64,000 nt of DNA from Kosakonia quasisacchari (lineage in GTDB: Bacteria; Pseudomonadota; Gammaproteobacteria; Enterobacterales; Enterobacteriaceae), in NCBI RefSeq assembly GCF_004331415.1, contig NZ_SJOP01000026.1:1-64000 (forward strand), in the 5' to 3' direction. A program made the translations under genes and the position numbers. Under the pieces are notes generated by a model. It searched no databases and was not told where the DNA came from. It worked only from the letters and a program-made list of their open reading frames with translations. Shown piece after piece: positions 7,758 to 15,845 of the stretch. Within the stretch, counting starts at the first letter, position 1. Each line of letters starts with the position of its first letter.

Positions 7758-7964
7758 CAAATTACATTCAGCATAAAAAAAACTAATCGAGACTTTCTGG
7801 CTACGGACAATGTTGCTGATCGCAATTACGCCGCAAACTGTTTTGCATTCGATGTGATTGATAGCATAAGCGATACTTACCTCTATCAGAAACTCCTTAC
7901 CATGCATGAAACTCATGGCACTGACAAAATGCGTTCGAAACGAGACGGGTTGACCTACCAATAA
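7758..7964 (+). pseudogene. Start-less reading frame, possible gene remnant
   Basis: An open frame begins right after a stop at 7755 and ends with TAA at 7962-7964. It reads DNVADRNYAANCFAFDVIDS, then TYLYQKLLTMHETHGTDKMR and ends SKRDGLTYQ. The composition (aromatic, polar, no long hydrophobic runs) looks like real protein rather than noise, but there is no start codon before its middle. An antisense frame covers nearly the same bases and is less protein-like. It may be the tail of a lost gene of the Rhs array. The flanking stretches 7621-7757 and 7965-8215 show nothing else. Confidence 0.3.
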
Positions 7965-8215
7965 CCATAGTTTTTATAATGAAAATAGAGTCTATACGAT
8001 TTGTCGGATGTTATTTTATGGACAGAACAGCCGCTATTCGATGAAAAAATATTTATAAAAGAAAAGCTAACGTATGCACTACACTCCATAGAAAGCTCCT
8101 CTTCTCCAGGGAATTGATAAAAGAAATTATTTGCATGTAGTACTGATTCATCCTGGATCTATTTAATTTTATATATCGTGCATCAGAGATGGTTTATGGT
8201 TACAGAAGGATGGTT

Positions 8216-8689
8216 ATGGTTGACTTTAACGCGGATATTGTGAGCTTTATATCGTTAGGAAATGTTCATCTTGGAGAGTCTATTGATCTTTACCTTGATG
8301 ATATTTTTAATAATTATAATGTGGAAATAAAAGAGTATTCTCTGCCTGCTCCGTCCAGTGAAATACGCTATGCCTATTCTGTGCAAAATGGCACGTTAAT
8401 AATAGCAACCACCACGGATGATATTATTGTTTCAGTCGGCTGCAATGAAAAATATGTCGGGAAGTATAAAAACAAATTATATGCTGGAATTACCATGAAA
8501 GAACTTTCTCAGCGTAGCAAAGACCTGCGTATTCTGAACGGCGCGCTGATTGTTGACGAGGATTATGGTCTCTCGTTTACGCTGCCGCCGCCATACGATG
8601 AGATTGCAGATTCCCTTGAACAAATCCCGCATGATTTATCGCTGAATGAAATTTATGTGTGCGATCATTCGGGCTGGATAAGCAAATAA
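8216..8689 (+). CDS. Rhs-linked protein of unknown function, possible immunity protein
   Basis: 157 residues from ATG 8216, chosen because AGAAGG at 8204-8209 is 6 bases upstream; ATGs at 8189 and 8210 are in frame but worse placed. It reads VDFNADIVSFISLGNVHLGE, has a SEIRYAYSVQNGTLIIAT strand region, KNKLYAGITMKELSQRSKDL and LSFTLPPPYDEIADSLEQIP. Soluble, acidic, no export signal. Similar proteins are, as far as I recall, common beside rhs genes; function unknown. It marks the right border of the AT-rich rhs region, after which ordinary chromosomal genes begin. Confidence 0.6.
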   Translation: MVDFNADIVSFISLGNVHLGESIDLYLDDIFNNYNVEIKEYSLPAPSSEIRYAYSVQNGTLIIATTTDDIIVSVGCNEKYVGKYKNKLYAGITMKELSQRSKDLRILNGALIVDEDYGLSFTLPPPYDEIADSLEQIPHDLSLNEIYVCDHSGWISK

Positions 8690-8703
8690 TAAACCTCCTT
8701 TTG

Positions 8704-8767
8704 AAAACTCCGTTGATAATGATGTCTGAGGCAATTCAGCGCCAGGGGCAAAATCAACGGGGTTTTT
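8704..8767 (+). terminator. Terminator-like inverted repeat with long loop
   Basis: AAAACTCCGTTGAT (8704-8717) pairs with ATCAACGGGGTTTTT (8753-8767) with one G-T pair. The 35-base loop is long but the arm ends in five Ts. The rest of 8690-9051 contains no gene. Confidence 0.5.
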
Positions 8768-9051
8768 ACATTGATATTTACAACGCCATCGAGCCCCACT
8801 GATACACGATATTATCGACTACCAATCGCAGCTGGTTGACCAGGCTACAACTCCTTCAGGCGCATGGGTGCAGCAGAAGAGATAGGAAGACCAGGTTTTA
8901 GCGCCAGCGCTGCGAGCGTGAGATGAAACGACATGCTTTTTCAGCTAAAACATCAAAGCTGGCGTCAGGCACGCTGACGTCGGTAGCTCCTTACCCTATA
9001 CTGCGGAAAACAAAAGAAAATAACCGCTTCGCTACATTTACAGGGTAAAGA

Positions 9052-10029
9052 ATGGATACGGCTGAATTCTTCGGGCAGCTCGCGCAACAACTGCTGCTCT
9101 CTGCACCGCTCTTTTTATTGATTGCGCTGGGATATTGCCTCGGGCGCTTCGCCGGTTGGCCTGAATCGATTAATGAAGGCCTTAACCGCTTCTGCTTTAA
9201 TGTGGCTATTCCATGCATGTTATTCAAAGTGATGAGCAAGTTCTTTGAAAGCCCGCCAGTGGATATGCGGCTGCTGATTGCCTACTTCGGCACCTGTTTT
9301 ATCATCTATGTGATTGGGCGCATCGCGGCGAAAAGCGTGTTTCGTATGGACGCGGTTTCTGCCTCGGTGTTCGGTCTGGCGGGCATTTTCTCCAATAACG
9401 TGATGCTGGGCATTCCGGTTGCCATCATTTTGCTTGGCGCATCGAGCCTCTCGTCGGTGGCGTTGGTGCTGGTGTTTAACAGCCTGATTTTATGGACACT
9501 CGTGACCGTGTCGGTGGAATGGGCGCAAAACGGCAGTTTCTCGGTGCGGGGAATTGGCAAAACGCTGGTGAGCGTGCTGCGCAACCCAATTATCATCGGT
9601 ATCTTCAGCGGGTTCGCCTGGAGCTTGTTGATTCATCGCCCGCTGCCGACGTTCCTCGATAGCCCGGTAAGCATGGTGGCGCAGGTCGCCGCGCCATTAA
9701 CGCTTATCACCCTCGGCATGAGCTTGTCGCGCTACCAGATCCGCAGAGGGTTGCCTGAAAGTTTGACCATCTGCCTGCTAAAACTGATTTTGATGCCTGC
9801 TTTGATTTGGTTGATTGCCTGGTTGCTGCATCTGCCGCGTGAGGAGAGCCAGGTGGTGGTGCTGTTGGGATCGATGGCGGTGGGGATTAACGTTTATCTG
9901 ATGGCGCAAAAATTCCAGGTGTTGCAGGGCGCGACGGCGACCAGCATGCTGCTTTCCACGCTGCTGTCGACCGTGACCACGCCGCTGTTTATGATCCTGA
10001 TGACGCATTTCTATCCGAACTGGCCCTGA
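9052..10029 (+). CDS. AEC (auxin efflux carrier) family transporter
   Basis: 325 residues, almost entirely hydrophobic, with about ten predicted membrane helices in two halves, as in the AEC/bile-acid-sodium symporter-like group. Typical features are the N-terminal helix LFLLIALGYCLGR, NRFCFNVAIPCMLFK, the glycine- and asparagine-containing GLAGIFSNNVMLGIPVAI, and APLTLITLGMSL in the second half. Bacterial members export or import small organic acids; the substrate cannot be read from sequence. It runs convergent with the SDR gene, 17 bases between stops. A weak AGGG ribosome-binding site precedes the ATG. Confidence 0.85.
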   Translation: MDTAEFFGQLAQQLLLSAPLFLLIALGYCLGRFAGWPESINEGLNRFCFNVAIPCMLFKVMSKFFESPPVDMRLLIAYFGTCFIIYVIGRIAAKSVFRMDAVSASVFGLAGIFSNNVMLGIPVAIILLGASSLSSVALVLVFNSLILWTLVTVSVEWAQNGSFSVRGIGKTLVSVLRNPIIIGIFSGFAWSLLIHRPLPTFLDSPVSMVAQVAAPLTLITLGMSLSRYQIRRGLPESLTICLLKLILMPALIWLIAWLLHLPREESQVVVLLGSMAVGINVYLMAQKFQVLQGATATSMLLSTLLSTVTTPLFMILMTHFYPNWP

Positions 10030-10046
10030 GGCCAGCCGGAAAATCA

Positions 10047-10841
10047 TCAAACAATATCATCCACCACGCCGCCGTCCACGCGCAGCGCCGCGCCGGACGT
10101 TGCTGAAGCCTGTTTTGAACAGACATAGACCACCATATTCGCTACCTCTTCTACCGTGGCGGCGCGCTGGATAACCGAGCTGGGGCGATGCGCCATCACA
10201 AACTCTTTTGCCAGCGTTTCCAGCGATTTACCGGTCTTTTCCATCTCTTCTTTCATCATTCCGGCAAAGCCGTCCGACATGGTGGGCCCTGGCAGTACGC
10301 TATTGACAGTGACGCCACTTCCGGCGACAGCTTTCGCCAGCCCGCGCGCCAGCGAAAGCTGTGCGGTTTTCGTCACGCCGTAGTGGATCATATCCGCCGG
10401 GATATTCAGCGCCGATTCTGAAGAGATAAACACCACACGTCCCCAGCCCTTTTCCACCATCGCGGGCAGCAGTGCACGCGAGAGGCGCACACCCGACATC
10501 ACGTTGGTTTGCCAGTAATTTTCCCAGGTCGCATCGTCGGTGGCGTAAAAATCCTGCGGGCCGTAAATCCCGGCATTATTCACCAGAATATCGACCTCAC
10601 CGCTCGCTTTCAGCAACGTTTCCACGCCCTGCGCCGTGCCGAGATCGGCAATCACGGTGCGCAACTTCGCACTCGGTACCTGTTTTTCCAGCGCTGCTTT
10701 TGCCTTATTCACCGAACCTTCGCTGCGCCCGTTAAGGATCACTTCCGCGCCGCTTTCCGCCAGTCCTTTGGCAATCGCAAAACCAATACCGCCCGTCGAA
10801 GCGCTGACCAGCGCGACTTTACCGTCGAGAGAGATTTTCAT
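10047..10841 (-). CDS. Short-chain dehydrogenase/reductase (SDR) family oxidoreductase
   Basis: 264 residues, the usual size of a classical SDR. Visible motifs: nucleotide-binding SASTGGIGFAIAKGLAESGA near residue 13, NNAGIYG near 88, the catalytic Ser in VVFISSESALN and the YGVTK Tyr-Lys pair near 154, and the C-terminal SGAALRVDGGVVDD. The T in the usual TGxxxGxG is Ser-Ala-Ser here, otherwise canonical. Substrate unknown. It is divergent from the alcohol-dehydrogenase-like gene at 11042 with a 200-base intergenic region that may hold both promoters. Confidence 0.85.
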   Translation of the reverse strand: MKISLDGKVALVSASTGGIGFAIAKGLAESGAEVILNGRSEGSVNKAKAALEKQVPSAKLRTVIADLGTAQGVETLLKASGEVDILVNNAGIYGPQDFYATDDATWENYWQTNVMSGVRLSRALLPAMVEKGWGRVVFISSESALNIPADMIHYGVTKTAQLSLARGLAKAVAGSGVTVNSVLPGPTMSDGFAGMMKEEMEKTGKSLETLAKEFVMAHRPSSVIQRAATVEEVANMVVYVCSKQASATSGAALRVDGGVVDDIV

Positions 10842-11041
10842 TGTCTGCCCTTTAATTGAGTGGATTTAACAAATGTATTAAGGCTAGCAGTTGAAGCGGG
10901 AAGCGCGTTGCCAATTGTTGCTCGCATCGCGCGCATTCTGGCTTATACGGTTCTCTGCATTACATTGCTGATTTTATTGCTTCCCTGCTATGAACCGCGC
11001 CAGGAAGATAACGGCTCTTCTCCTGGCAACATGGACAGCCA

Positions 11042-12133
11042 ATGCTCGCAATCAACACACCGCAAACCTGGTTTCATCACGCGGGTATCCGCCACGAAGC
11101 GGGGAAATATCTTGCGCCTGTGACTCGGCATATTTTGATTATCACCAGTGCGCAGGCGTGGGCGCGGGTCAATCCGGCGCTGGAAAACAGCCTGCGCGCG
11201 CACGGCGTGAAGTGGCAAACCGAAATCATGACCGGATACTGCACCGACGAGCGGGTGGCGCACTATGCAAAACAGGCGCGTAAGCTCGGCGTGCAGTGGA
11301 TTGTTGGCGTGGGGGGAGGGCGGGTGCTGGATACCGCCAAAGCGGTGGCGGATGCCATTGATGGCGGTGAGTCTGTCACCCTGCCAACGGTGGCGTCAAC
11401 GTGTGCCGCCTGGTCGCCGCTGGCGGTGTTTTACACCGAAGAAGGCGGGCAAATCCGCAGCCAATTATTAAAAACGCTGCCGCGGCTGGTGCTGGTAGAC
11501 AGCGAAATTATCGCGCAGAGCGATGTGCGTTATTTAAAAGCGGGCATTATCGACGCGCTGGCGAAATGGTACGAATTTCGCCCCTATTTACAGCACTCGC
11601 CGGATAACCTGGCATTGCAGTTAAAAGTACAAACCGCCCGGCTGGCGGTGGATATTTACGAAAAACACGGCGCGCAGGCGTTGCGGGATAACAAAGCGCA
11701 AAGTGTGACGCCTGCGCTGGTCAATGTCATTGACGCCAATATCGCCATCGCCGGGATGGCGAACAGTATTCGCGGCGAGATCCCAACGCCTGGCGTGGCA
11801 CACGCCATTCATAACCGCCTGACTTATGAACCGGCACTGCGCGACTGGCTGCACGGCGAGCGCGTAGGATTCAGCCTGCTGGTGCAATCTTTCCTCGAAA
11901 ACGACAGCGATACGCCGGATGTCACGCTGCTGGCGCTGTTACGCCAGTACGATGCGCCGTTGACGCTGGCACCGCTAAAAGAGATCCGCCTGGCGGTGAT
12001 CCAGGCGGTGGCGCGTAGTATTCACTTTCCGCGAGCGGCGGCGGAATATCTGCCGTTCTCGCTGGAGCCCGCGCGCATTGAGTGGGCGCTACGCCAGACC
12101 GAGCAGTTTTTTACCACCCGCTACGCAATATAG
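11042..12133 (+). CDS. Iron-containing alcohol dehydrogenase family protein (HcxA/YbdH-like)
   Basis: 363 residues, matching the glycerol-dehydrogenase-like branch that includes E. coli YbdH (HcxA, an NADPH-dependent hydroxycarboxylate dehydrogenase). The nucleotide site GVGGGRVLDTAKAVAD lies near residue 91. The metal ligands are likely the Asp of GIIDALAKWYEF and the two His of GVAHAIHNRL. STCAAWSPLAVFY matches the loop typical of YbdH-like members. The assignment to this branch is by overall appearance; the substrate is not certain. It ends 2 bases before the end of nikR on the other strand, with no obvious terminator between. Confidence 0.75.
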   Translation: MLAINTPQTWFHHAGIRHEAGKYLAPVTRHILIITSAQAWARVNPALENSLRAHGVKWQTEIMTGYCTDERVAHYAKQARKLGVQWIVGVGGGRVLDTAKAVADAIDGGESVTLPTVASTCAAWSPLAVFYTEEGGQIRSQLLKTLPRLVLVDSEIIAQSDVRYLKAGIIDALAKWYEFRPYLQHSPDNLALQLKVQTARLAVDIYEKHGAQALRDNKAQSVTPALVNVIDANIAIAGMANSIRGEIPTPGVAHAIHNRLTYEPALRDWLHGERVGFSLLVQSFLENDSDTPDVTLLALLRQYDAPLTLAPLKEIRLAVIQAVARSIHFPRAAAEYLPFSLEPARIEWALRQTEQFFTTRYAI

Positions 12134-12135
12134 CG

Positions 12136-12537
12136 TTATTTTTCGGCGGCGAGACACTGCAAATGGCCGTGACGCACGCCGCGCTGGGCGATAACGTCAT
12201 CGGCGAAGTGTTGTACATCGCCCATTTTGCCTTTTAGCACGGCGATTTCGAGGCAATCGTCGTGGCTGATATGCACATGCAGCGTGGCGACAGATAAGTC
12301 GTGGTGATGGTGTTGCGTGGCGACAATGCGGCTTGCCAGATCGCGCTTCTCATGTTCATACACATACGACAGCACCGCGTAACCCTGCTGTTCATTATCC
12401 TGCACGGACTCCTGAGCCAGCGCGCTTCGCAAAATATCCCGCAGCGCTTCCGAACGGTTGTGGTAACCGCGCCGCGCGCTAAGGTTGTCCAGCGTATCGA
12501 GCAGGTCATCATCCAGAGTTATCGTCACGCGTTGCAT
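12136..12537 (-). CDS. nikR: Nickel-responsive transcriptional repressor NikR
   Basis: 133 residues, the same size as E. coli NikR. The N-terminal ribbon-helix-helix (MQRVTITLDDDLLDTLD, then YHNRSEALRDILRSAL) binds DNA. The C-terminal ACT-like domain carries the nickel ligands: a His in the HHHH run (ATQHHHHDLS), the two His of LHVHISHDD and the Cys of DCLEIAVLKG. The frame extends upstream into nikE but the ATG at 12537 gives the family's N-terminus. It overlaps the nikE stop by 13 bases, so it is co-transcribed as the last gene of nikABCDE-R. It represses the operon when nickel is plentiful; the operator is at 17449-17476. Confidence 0.97.
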   Translation of the reverse strand: MQRVTITLDDDLLDTLDNLSARRGYHNRSEALRDILRSALAQESVQDNEQQGYAVLSYVYEHEKRDLASRIVATQHHHHDLSVATLHVHISHDDCLEIAVLKGKMGDVQHFADDVIAQRGVRHGHLQCLAAEK

Positions 12538-13310
12538 GGTTGCGTCCTTTGTAATGAGAGAGGGAAAGCGGGCAGTACCGCTTGTTGCAGCGCTTGCCCA
12601 GCCGGAGAGAGAAAGCGCAACGGTGACGTCACATCGAGCGTTTCCACCAGTGCGCCGGTCTCCATCACCAGTACGCGCTGGCAAAAACGTTCCACCAGCC
12701 GCAAGTCATGGGTGATGAACAGGCAAGCGACGCCGGAGCGCTGTTGTAGCCGCTGTAAGAGCCGGATAACGCCGGCTTGCAGCACCAGATCCAGGCTGGA
12801 AACCGCTTCATCCAGAATCAATAGTGTCGGTTCCACCGCCAACGCCCGCGCCAGGCAAACACGCTGCAACTGCCCGCCGCTCAGCTGCGGGGGGCGTTTA
12901 TCGAGCAGCGAAGTATCCAGCTCGACATCTTCCAGCAATTGCCGGATGCGTGTCTGCTGCTCTGCTTTGGGCAATTTCAACAGATGGCGCAGCGGTTCGC
13001 ACAGAATCTCGCGCACGGTTTTACGCGGGTTCACCGCGCTGACCGGATCCTGAAACACCATCTGAATATCACGGCGAAACGCCTGGCGGGCGCGGGCGTT
13101 AAGCTGTTTCAACGGTGTGCCCTGCCAGCGCACTTCGCCTTCATCTGGCGATTCCAGCCCAACCAGCAGCCGCGCTAGCGTACTTTTCCCGCAGCCGCTG
13201 CGCCCGAGCAGCGCCACGGTTTCCCCGCTTTTTAACTGGAAAGAGATATTGTCCAGCACAGGTCGACGGTGGTAGGTGTGAGATACACCGCTCACATCAA
13301 GAAGGTTCAT
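12525..13310 (-). CDS. nikE: Nickel ABC transporter ATP-binding protein NikE
   Basis: 261 residues. ABC ATPase with Walker A GRSGCGKSTLARLL near residue 36, signature LSGGQLQRVCLARAL, Walker B LLILDEAVSSLD and switch His in ITHDLRLVERF. It belongs to the dipeptide/nickel (Opp/Dpp/Nik) subfamily. It forms the cytoplasmic ATPase pair with NikD that powers nickel import through NikBC. Start ATG overlaps the nikD stop by 4 bases (13307-13310). Confidence 0.96.
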   Translation of the reverse strand: MNLLDVSGVSHTYHRRPVLDNISFQLKSGETVALLGRSGCGKSTLARLLVGLESPDEGEVRWQGTPLKQLNARARQAFRRDIQMVFQDPVSAVNPRKTVREILCEPLRHLLKLPKAEQQTRIRQLLEDVELDTSLLDKRPPQLSGGQLQRVCLARALAVEPTLLILDEAVSSLDLVLQAGVIRLLQRLQQRSGVACLFITHDLRLVERFCQRVLVMETGALVETLDVTSPLRFLSPAGQALQQAVLPAFPLSLQRTQPCNA

Positions 13311-14071
13311 TGCGCCAGCTCCAGTCCATACAGTGCCAAATGGGCCGCGACTAATTCGCGTGTAATAGCATGTTGTGGCGCACTGAACAGGGTTTCCACT
13401 GCGCCCTGTTCGATAATGCGCCCGTTATCCATTACCGCGACATCATCCGCCAGGCGCGCTACCACGCCCATATCGTGAGTCACCAGCAACATGCCGGGCT
13501 GACGCTCGCGCATAATCTGCGCCAGCAAATCCAGAATGCGCGCCTGTGCCACCACGTCGAGATCGGTGGTGGGTTCATCGGCCACGATAAACGGCGCATC
13601 GCTCAGCAGCGCCATGGCGATCATCATGCGTTGCAACATGCCGCCACTCATCTCGAACGGGTAAAGTGTGAGCACGCGTTCGGCGTCCTCCAGCCCGACA
13701 TCCTGCAAGGCCGCGAGCAATGTCGCGTTATCGCCTGATTTACCGAGTGCCTGGCACGTTTCCCGCGCATGACCGGCCATGGTGCGCAGCGGGTTAAAGG
13801 CGCTGCGCGGGTTTTGCATAATGGTGGCAACCGTCGTACCGCGCAGCGCTTGTGGTGTGACGGGCTGATTATCCGCCAGCAGTCGACCTGCCGTTTGCCG
13901 CACGCCCGCAGGCAGCACGCCGAGCGCCGCCGCACAGGTCAATGATTTGCCGCTGCCGCTACCGCCCACCAGCGCCAGCACGCGCCCGCGTTGCAGGGTT
14001 AACGACACCTCCTGCACCAGCGGTCGTTCCGCGTGCAGGGTGATATTTTCCAGGCTCAGTTGTGCAGGCAT
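13307..14071 (-). CDS. nikD: Nickel ABC transporter ATP-binding protein NikD
   Basis: 254 residues. Walker A GGSGSGKSLTCAAAL near residue 36, signature MSGGMLQRMMIAMAL, Walker B FIVADEPTTDLD, and switch VTHDMGVVARL. The M-S-G-G signature variant is also seen in E. coli NikD. It starts at the last base of nikC (1-base overlap) within the nik operon. Partner of NikE in the cytoplasm. Confidence 0.96.
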   Translation of the reverse strand: MPAQLSLENITLHAERPLVQEVSLTLQRGRVLALVGGSGSGKSLTCAAALGVLPAGVRQTAGRLLADNQPVTPQALRGTTVATIMQNPRSAFNPLRTMAGHARETCQALGKSGDNATLLAALQDVGLEDAERVLTLYPFEMSGGMLQRMMIAMALLSDAPFIVADEPTTDLDVVAQARILDLLAQIMRERQPGMLLVTHDMGVVARLADDVAVMDNGRIIEQGAVETLFSAPQHAITRELVAAHLALYGLELAQ

Positions 14072-14904
14072 CAGTGGGCGTGCTCCGTTTCCAGGTGAGG
14101 ATCGAGATGGTCGCGCAGCGCATCGCCCACCAGGTTAAACGCCATCACGCTGATAAACAGCGCCAGCCCCGGCCACACCATTTGCAGCGGCTGCGTCCAG
14201 ATATATTGCCGGGCGTCATTGATCATCACGCCCCACTCCGGTGTTGGCGCGGTGACGCCAAGCCCGAGGAATGACATCCCGGCGACGTGCAGCATCATAT
14301 GGCCGATATCCAGCGTCGCCAGCACCAGCAGTGATGGCACCACCGCACCCGCCAGATGATCGCGAAACACATGCAGATAACTTGCGCCACTTAGACGCGC
14401 CGCCAGCACATACTCGCGGCTGCGCAGCGAAATCACCAGACTGCGCACCATGCGCGCGTACCAGGCCCAGTGCGAAAGCGCGATGGCGATGATCACGTTG
14501 GTCAGGCCGGTGCCGAGTACACCGACCATAAAAAACGACAGGATCGAGGTGGGAAAAGTCATAAAGATATCCGCCACGCGCATGATGGCCTGATCGACGC
14601 GCCCGCCGAGCAACCCGGCACAGCCACCGGCGCTTAAACCGAGCGCCAGCACCAGCAGCAGACACATCATCACCGAGCCCAGCGATACGCGCGTAGCCGC
14701 CATTAAGCGTGAGAAAATATCGCGCCCCAGATGATCGGTGCCGAGCCAGTGTTGGCTGCCCGGCGGTAACAGACGTGCGGGTAAATCGATGGCTTGCGGA
14801 TCGTAAGGCGTCCACCACTGGCAAGTCAGGGCAATTAACAGCAGCAACAGCAGGATCAGCAGCGCGAAACGCACCGGCCAGCGGGCCGTTTTCACAAAGT
14901 GCAT
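14071..14904 (-). CDS. nikC: Nickel ABC transporter permease NikC
   Basis: 277 residues. Inner-membrane permease of the DppC/OppC type: one N-terminal helix (FALLILLLLLLIALTC), the periplasmic LGTDHLGRDIFSRLMA segment that marks this family, four further helices, and the EAA loop (REYVLAARLSGASYLHVFRD) that contacts the ATPases. It pairs with NikB. One-base overlap with both neighbours indicates tight translational coupling. Confidence 0.96.
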   Translation of the reverse strand: MHFVKTARWPVRFALLILLLLLLIALTCQWWTPYDPQAIDLPARLLPPGSQHWLGTDHLGRDIFSRLMAATRVSLGSVMMCLLLVLALGLSAGGCAGLLGGRVDQAIMRVADIFMTFPTSILSFFMVGVLGTGLTNVIIAIALSHWAWYARMVRSLVISLRSREYVLAARLSGASYLHVFRDHLAGAVVPSLLVLATLDIGHMMLHVAGMSFLGLGVTAPTPEWGVMINDARQYIWTQPLQMVWPGLALFISVMAFNLVGDALRDHLDPHLETEHAH

Positions 14905-15845
14905 CAGTGCGCTCCTTCATGGTGGCGAATGCGGGGATCGAGCGCTGCGCTCAGCAGATCGACCAGCAGATTGCACAGCACAAAAACCATTACCATTACC
15001 AGCGTAAAGCACTGGATCACCGGATAGTCGCGATTGAAGATTGCCGACACGGCATAGCGGCCAATACCGGGCCAGGCGAAGATGCTTTCGATGATCATCG
15101 TGCCGCCAATCAGCTCGCCAATATGCATGCCCAGCGCGGTGATCACCGGCAGTGAGGCGTTACGCAGAATATGCCGCCGCTCGGTCTGTTTGTCGCTTAA
15201 CCCGCGCAGCCGCGCCCACGTCACGTGGCGTTGCCCGGCGGCTTCCAGCATGCTGGCGCGTAGCAGGCGGGCGTTGATCGCCAGCGACATAAAAGCAATT
15301 GAAATCGCTGGCAGGATCAGATGCTGCCAGCCGCCATAGCCCATGGCGGGCAGCCACTGCAAATGCACGGAAAAAAACATTACCAGCAGGAAGGCCAGCC
15401 AGAAGTTCGGCATCGACACGCCAAGAAACGCTACCGCGCGCACCACAAAATCAGGCAAGCCATCGCGGTGGCGCGCCGCCCAAATACCAAGCGGTACAGA
15501 GGTGAGCAGAATCAGCGCCAGCGCCGCGCCAGCGAGTTGCAATGTTGCGGGCAGAAAATGCAGCACATCATCAAGCACCGGGCGCTGCGTGGCATAAGAG
15601 ATGCCGAAATCGAGATGCAGCGCGCGCCACAGCCAGTGGAGGTATTGGCTGGCGAGCGGTTGATCCAGCCCCAGTTGAATGCGGGTCGCGGCAATCATTT
15701 CCGCCGTTGGCGGCAGGTTCGACAGGCGCAGATAATCCATCGCCGGATCCCCTGTGCCCAAACGCAGCAACAGGAAAATGACCACCGACGCGGCGACGAT
15801 CATCGGGATCAGTAACAGCAGACGGTACAGTAAAAAGCGGCTCAT
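14904..15845 (-). CDS. nikB: Nickel ABC transporter permease NikB
   Basis: 313 residues, DppB/OppB-type permease with about six membrane helices: N-terminal MSRFLLYRLLLLIPMIVAAS, the DFGISYATQRPV periplasmic motif, and the EAA loop (RHVTWARLRGLSDKQTERRH). Its ATG overlaps the nikA stop (ATGA at 15842-15845). Forms the membrane channel with NikC. Confidence 0.96.
   Translation of the reverse strand: MSRFLLYRLLLLIPMIVAASVVIFLLLRLGTGDPAMDYLRLSNLPPTAEMIAATRIQLGLDQPLASQYLHWLWRALHLDFGISYATQRPVLDDVLHFLPATLQLAGAALALILLTSVPLGIWAARHRDGLPDFVVRAVAFLGVSMPNFWLAFLLVMFFSVHLQWLPAMGYGGWQHLILPAISIAFMSLAINARLLRASMLEAAGQRHVTWARLRGLSDKQTERRHILRNASLPVITALGMHIGELIGGTMIIESIFAWPGIGRYAVSAIFNRDYPVIQCFTLVMVMVFVLCNLLVDLLSAALDPRIRHHEGAH

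Noticed and set aside
7749..7961. 70-codon frame on the minus strand
   Set aside because: Antisense to a more protein-like start-less frame; no ribosome-binding site seen.
12301..13053. 250-codon plus-strand frame opposite nikE and nikR
   Set aside because: Antisense shadow of GC-rich nik genes, whose motifs are unmistakable.
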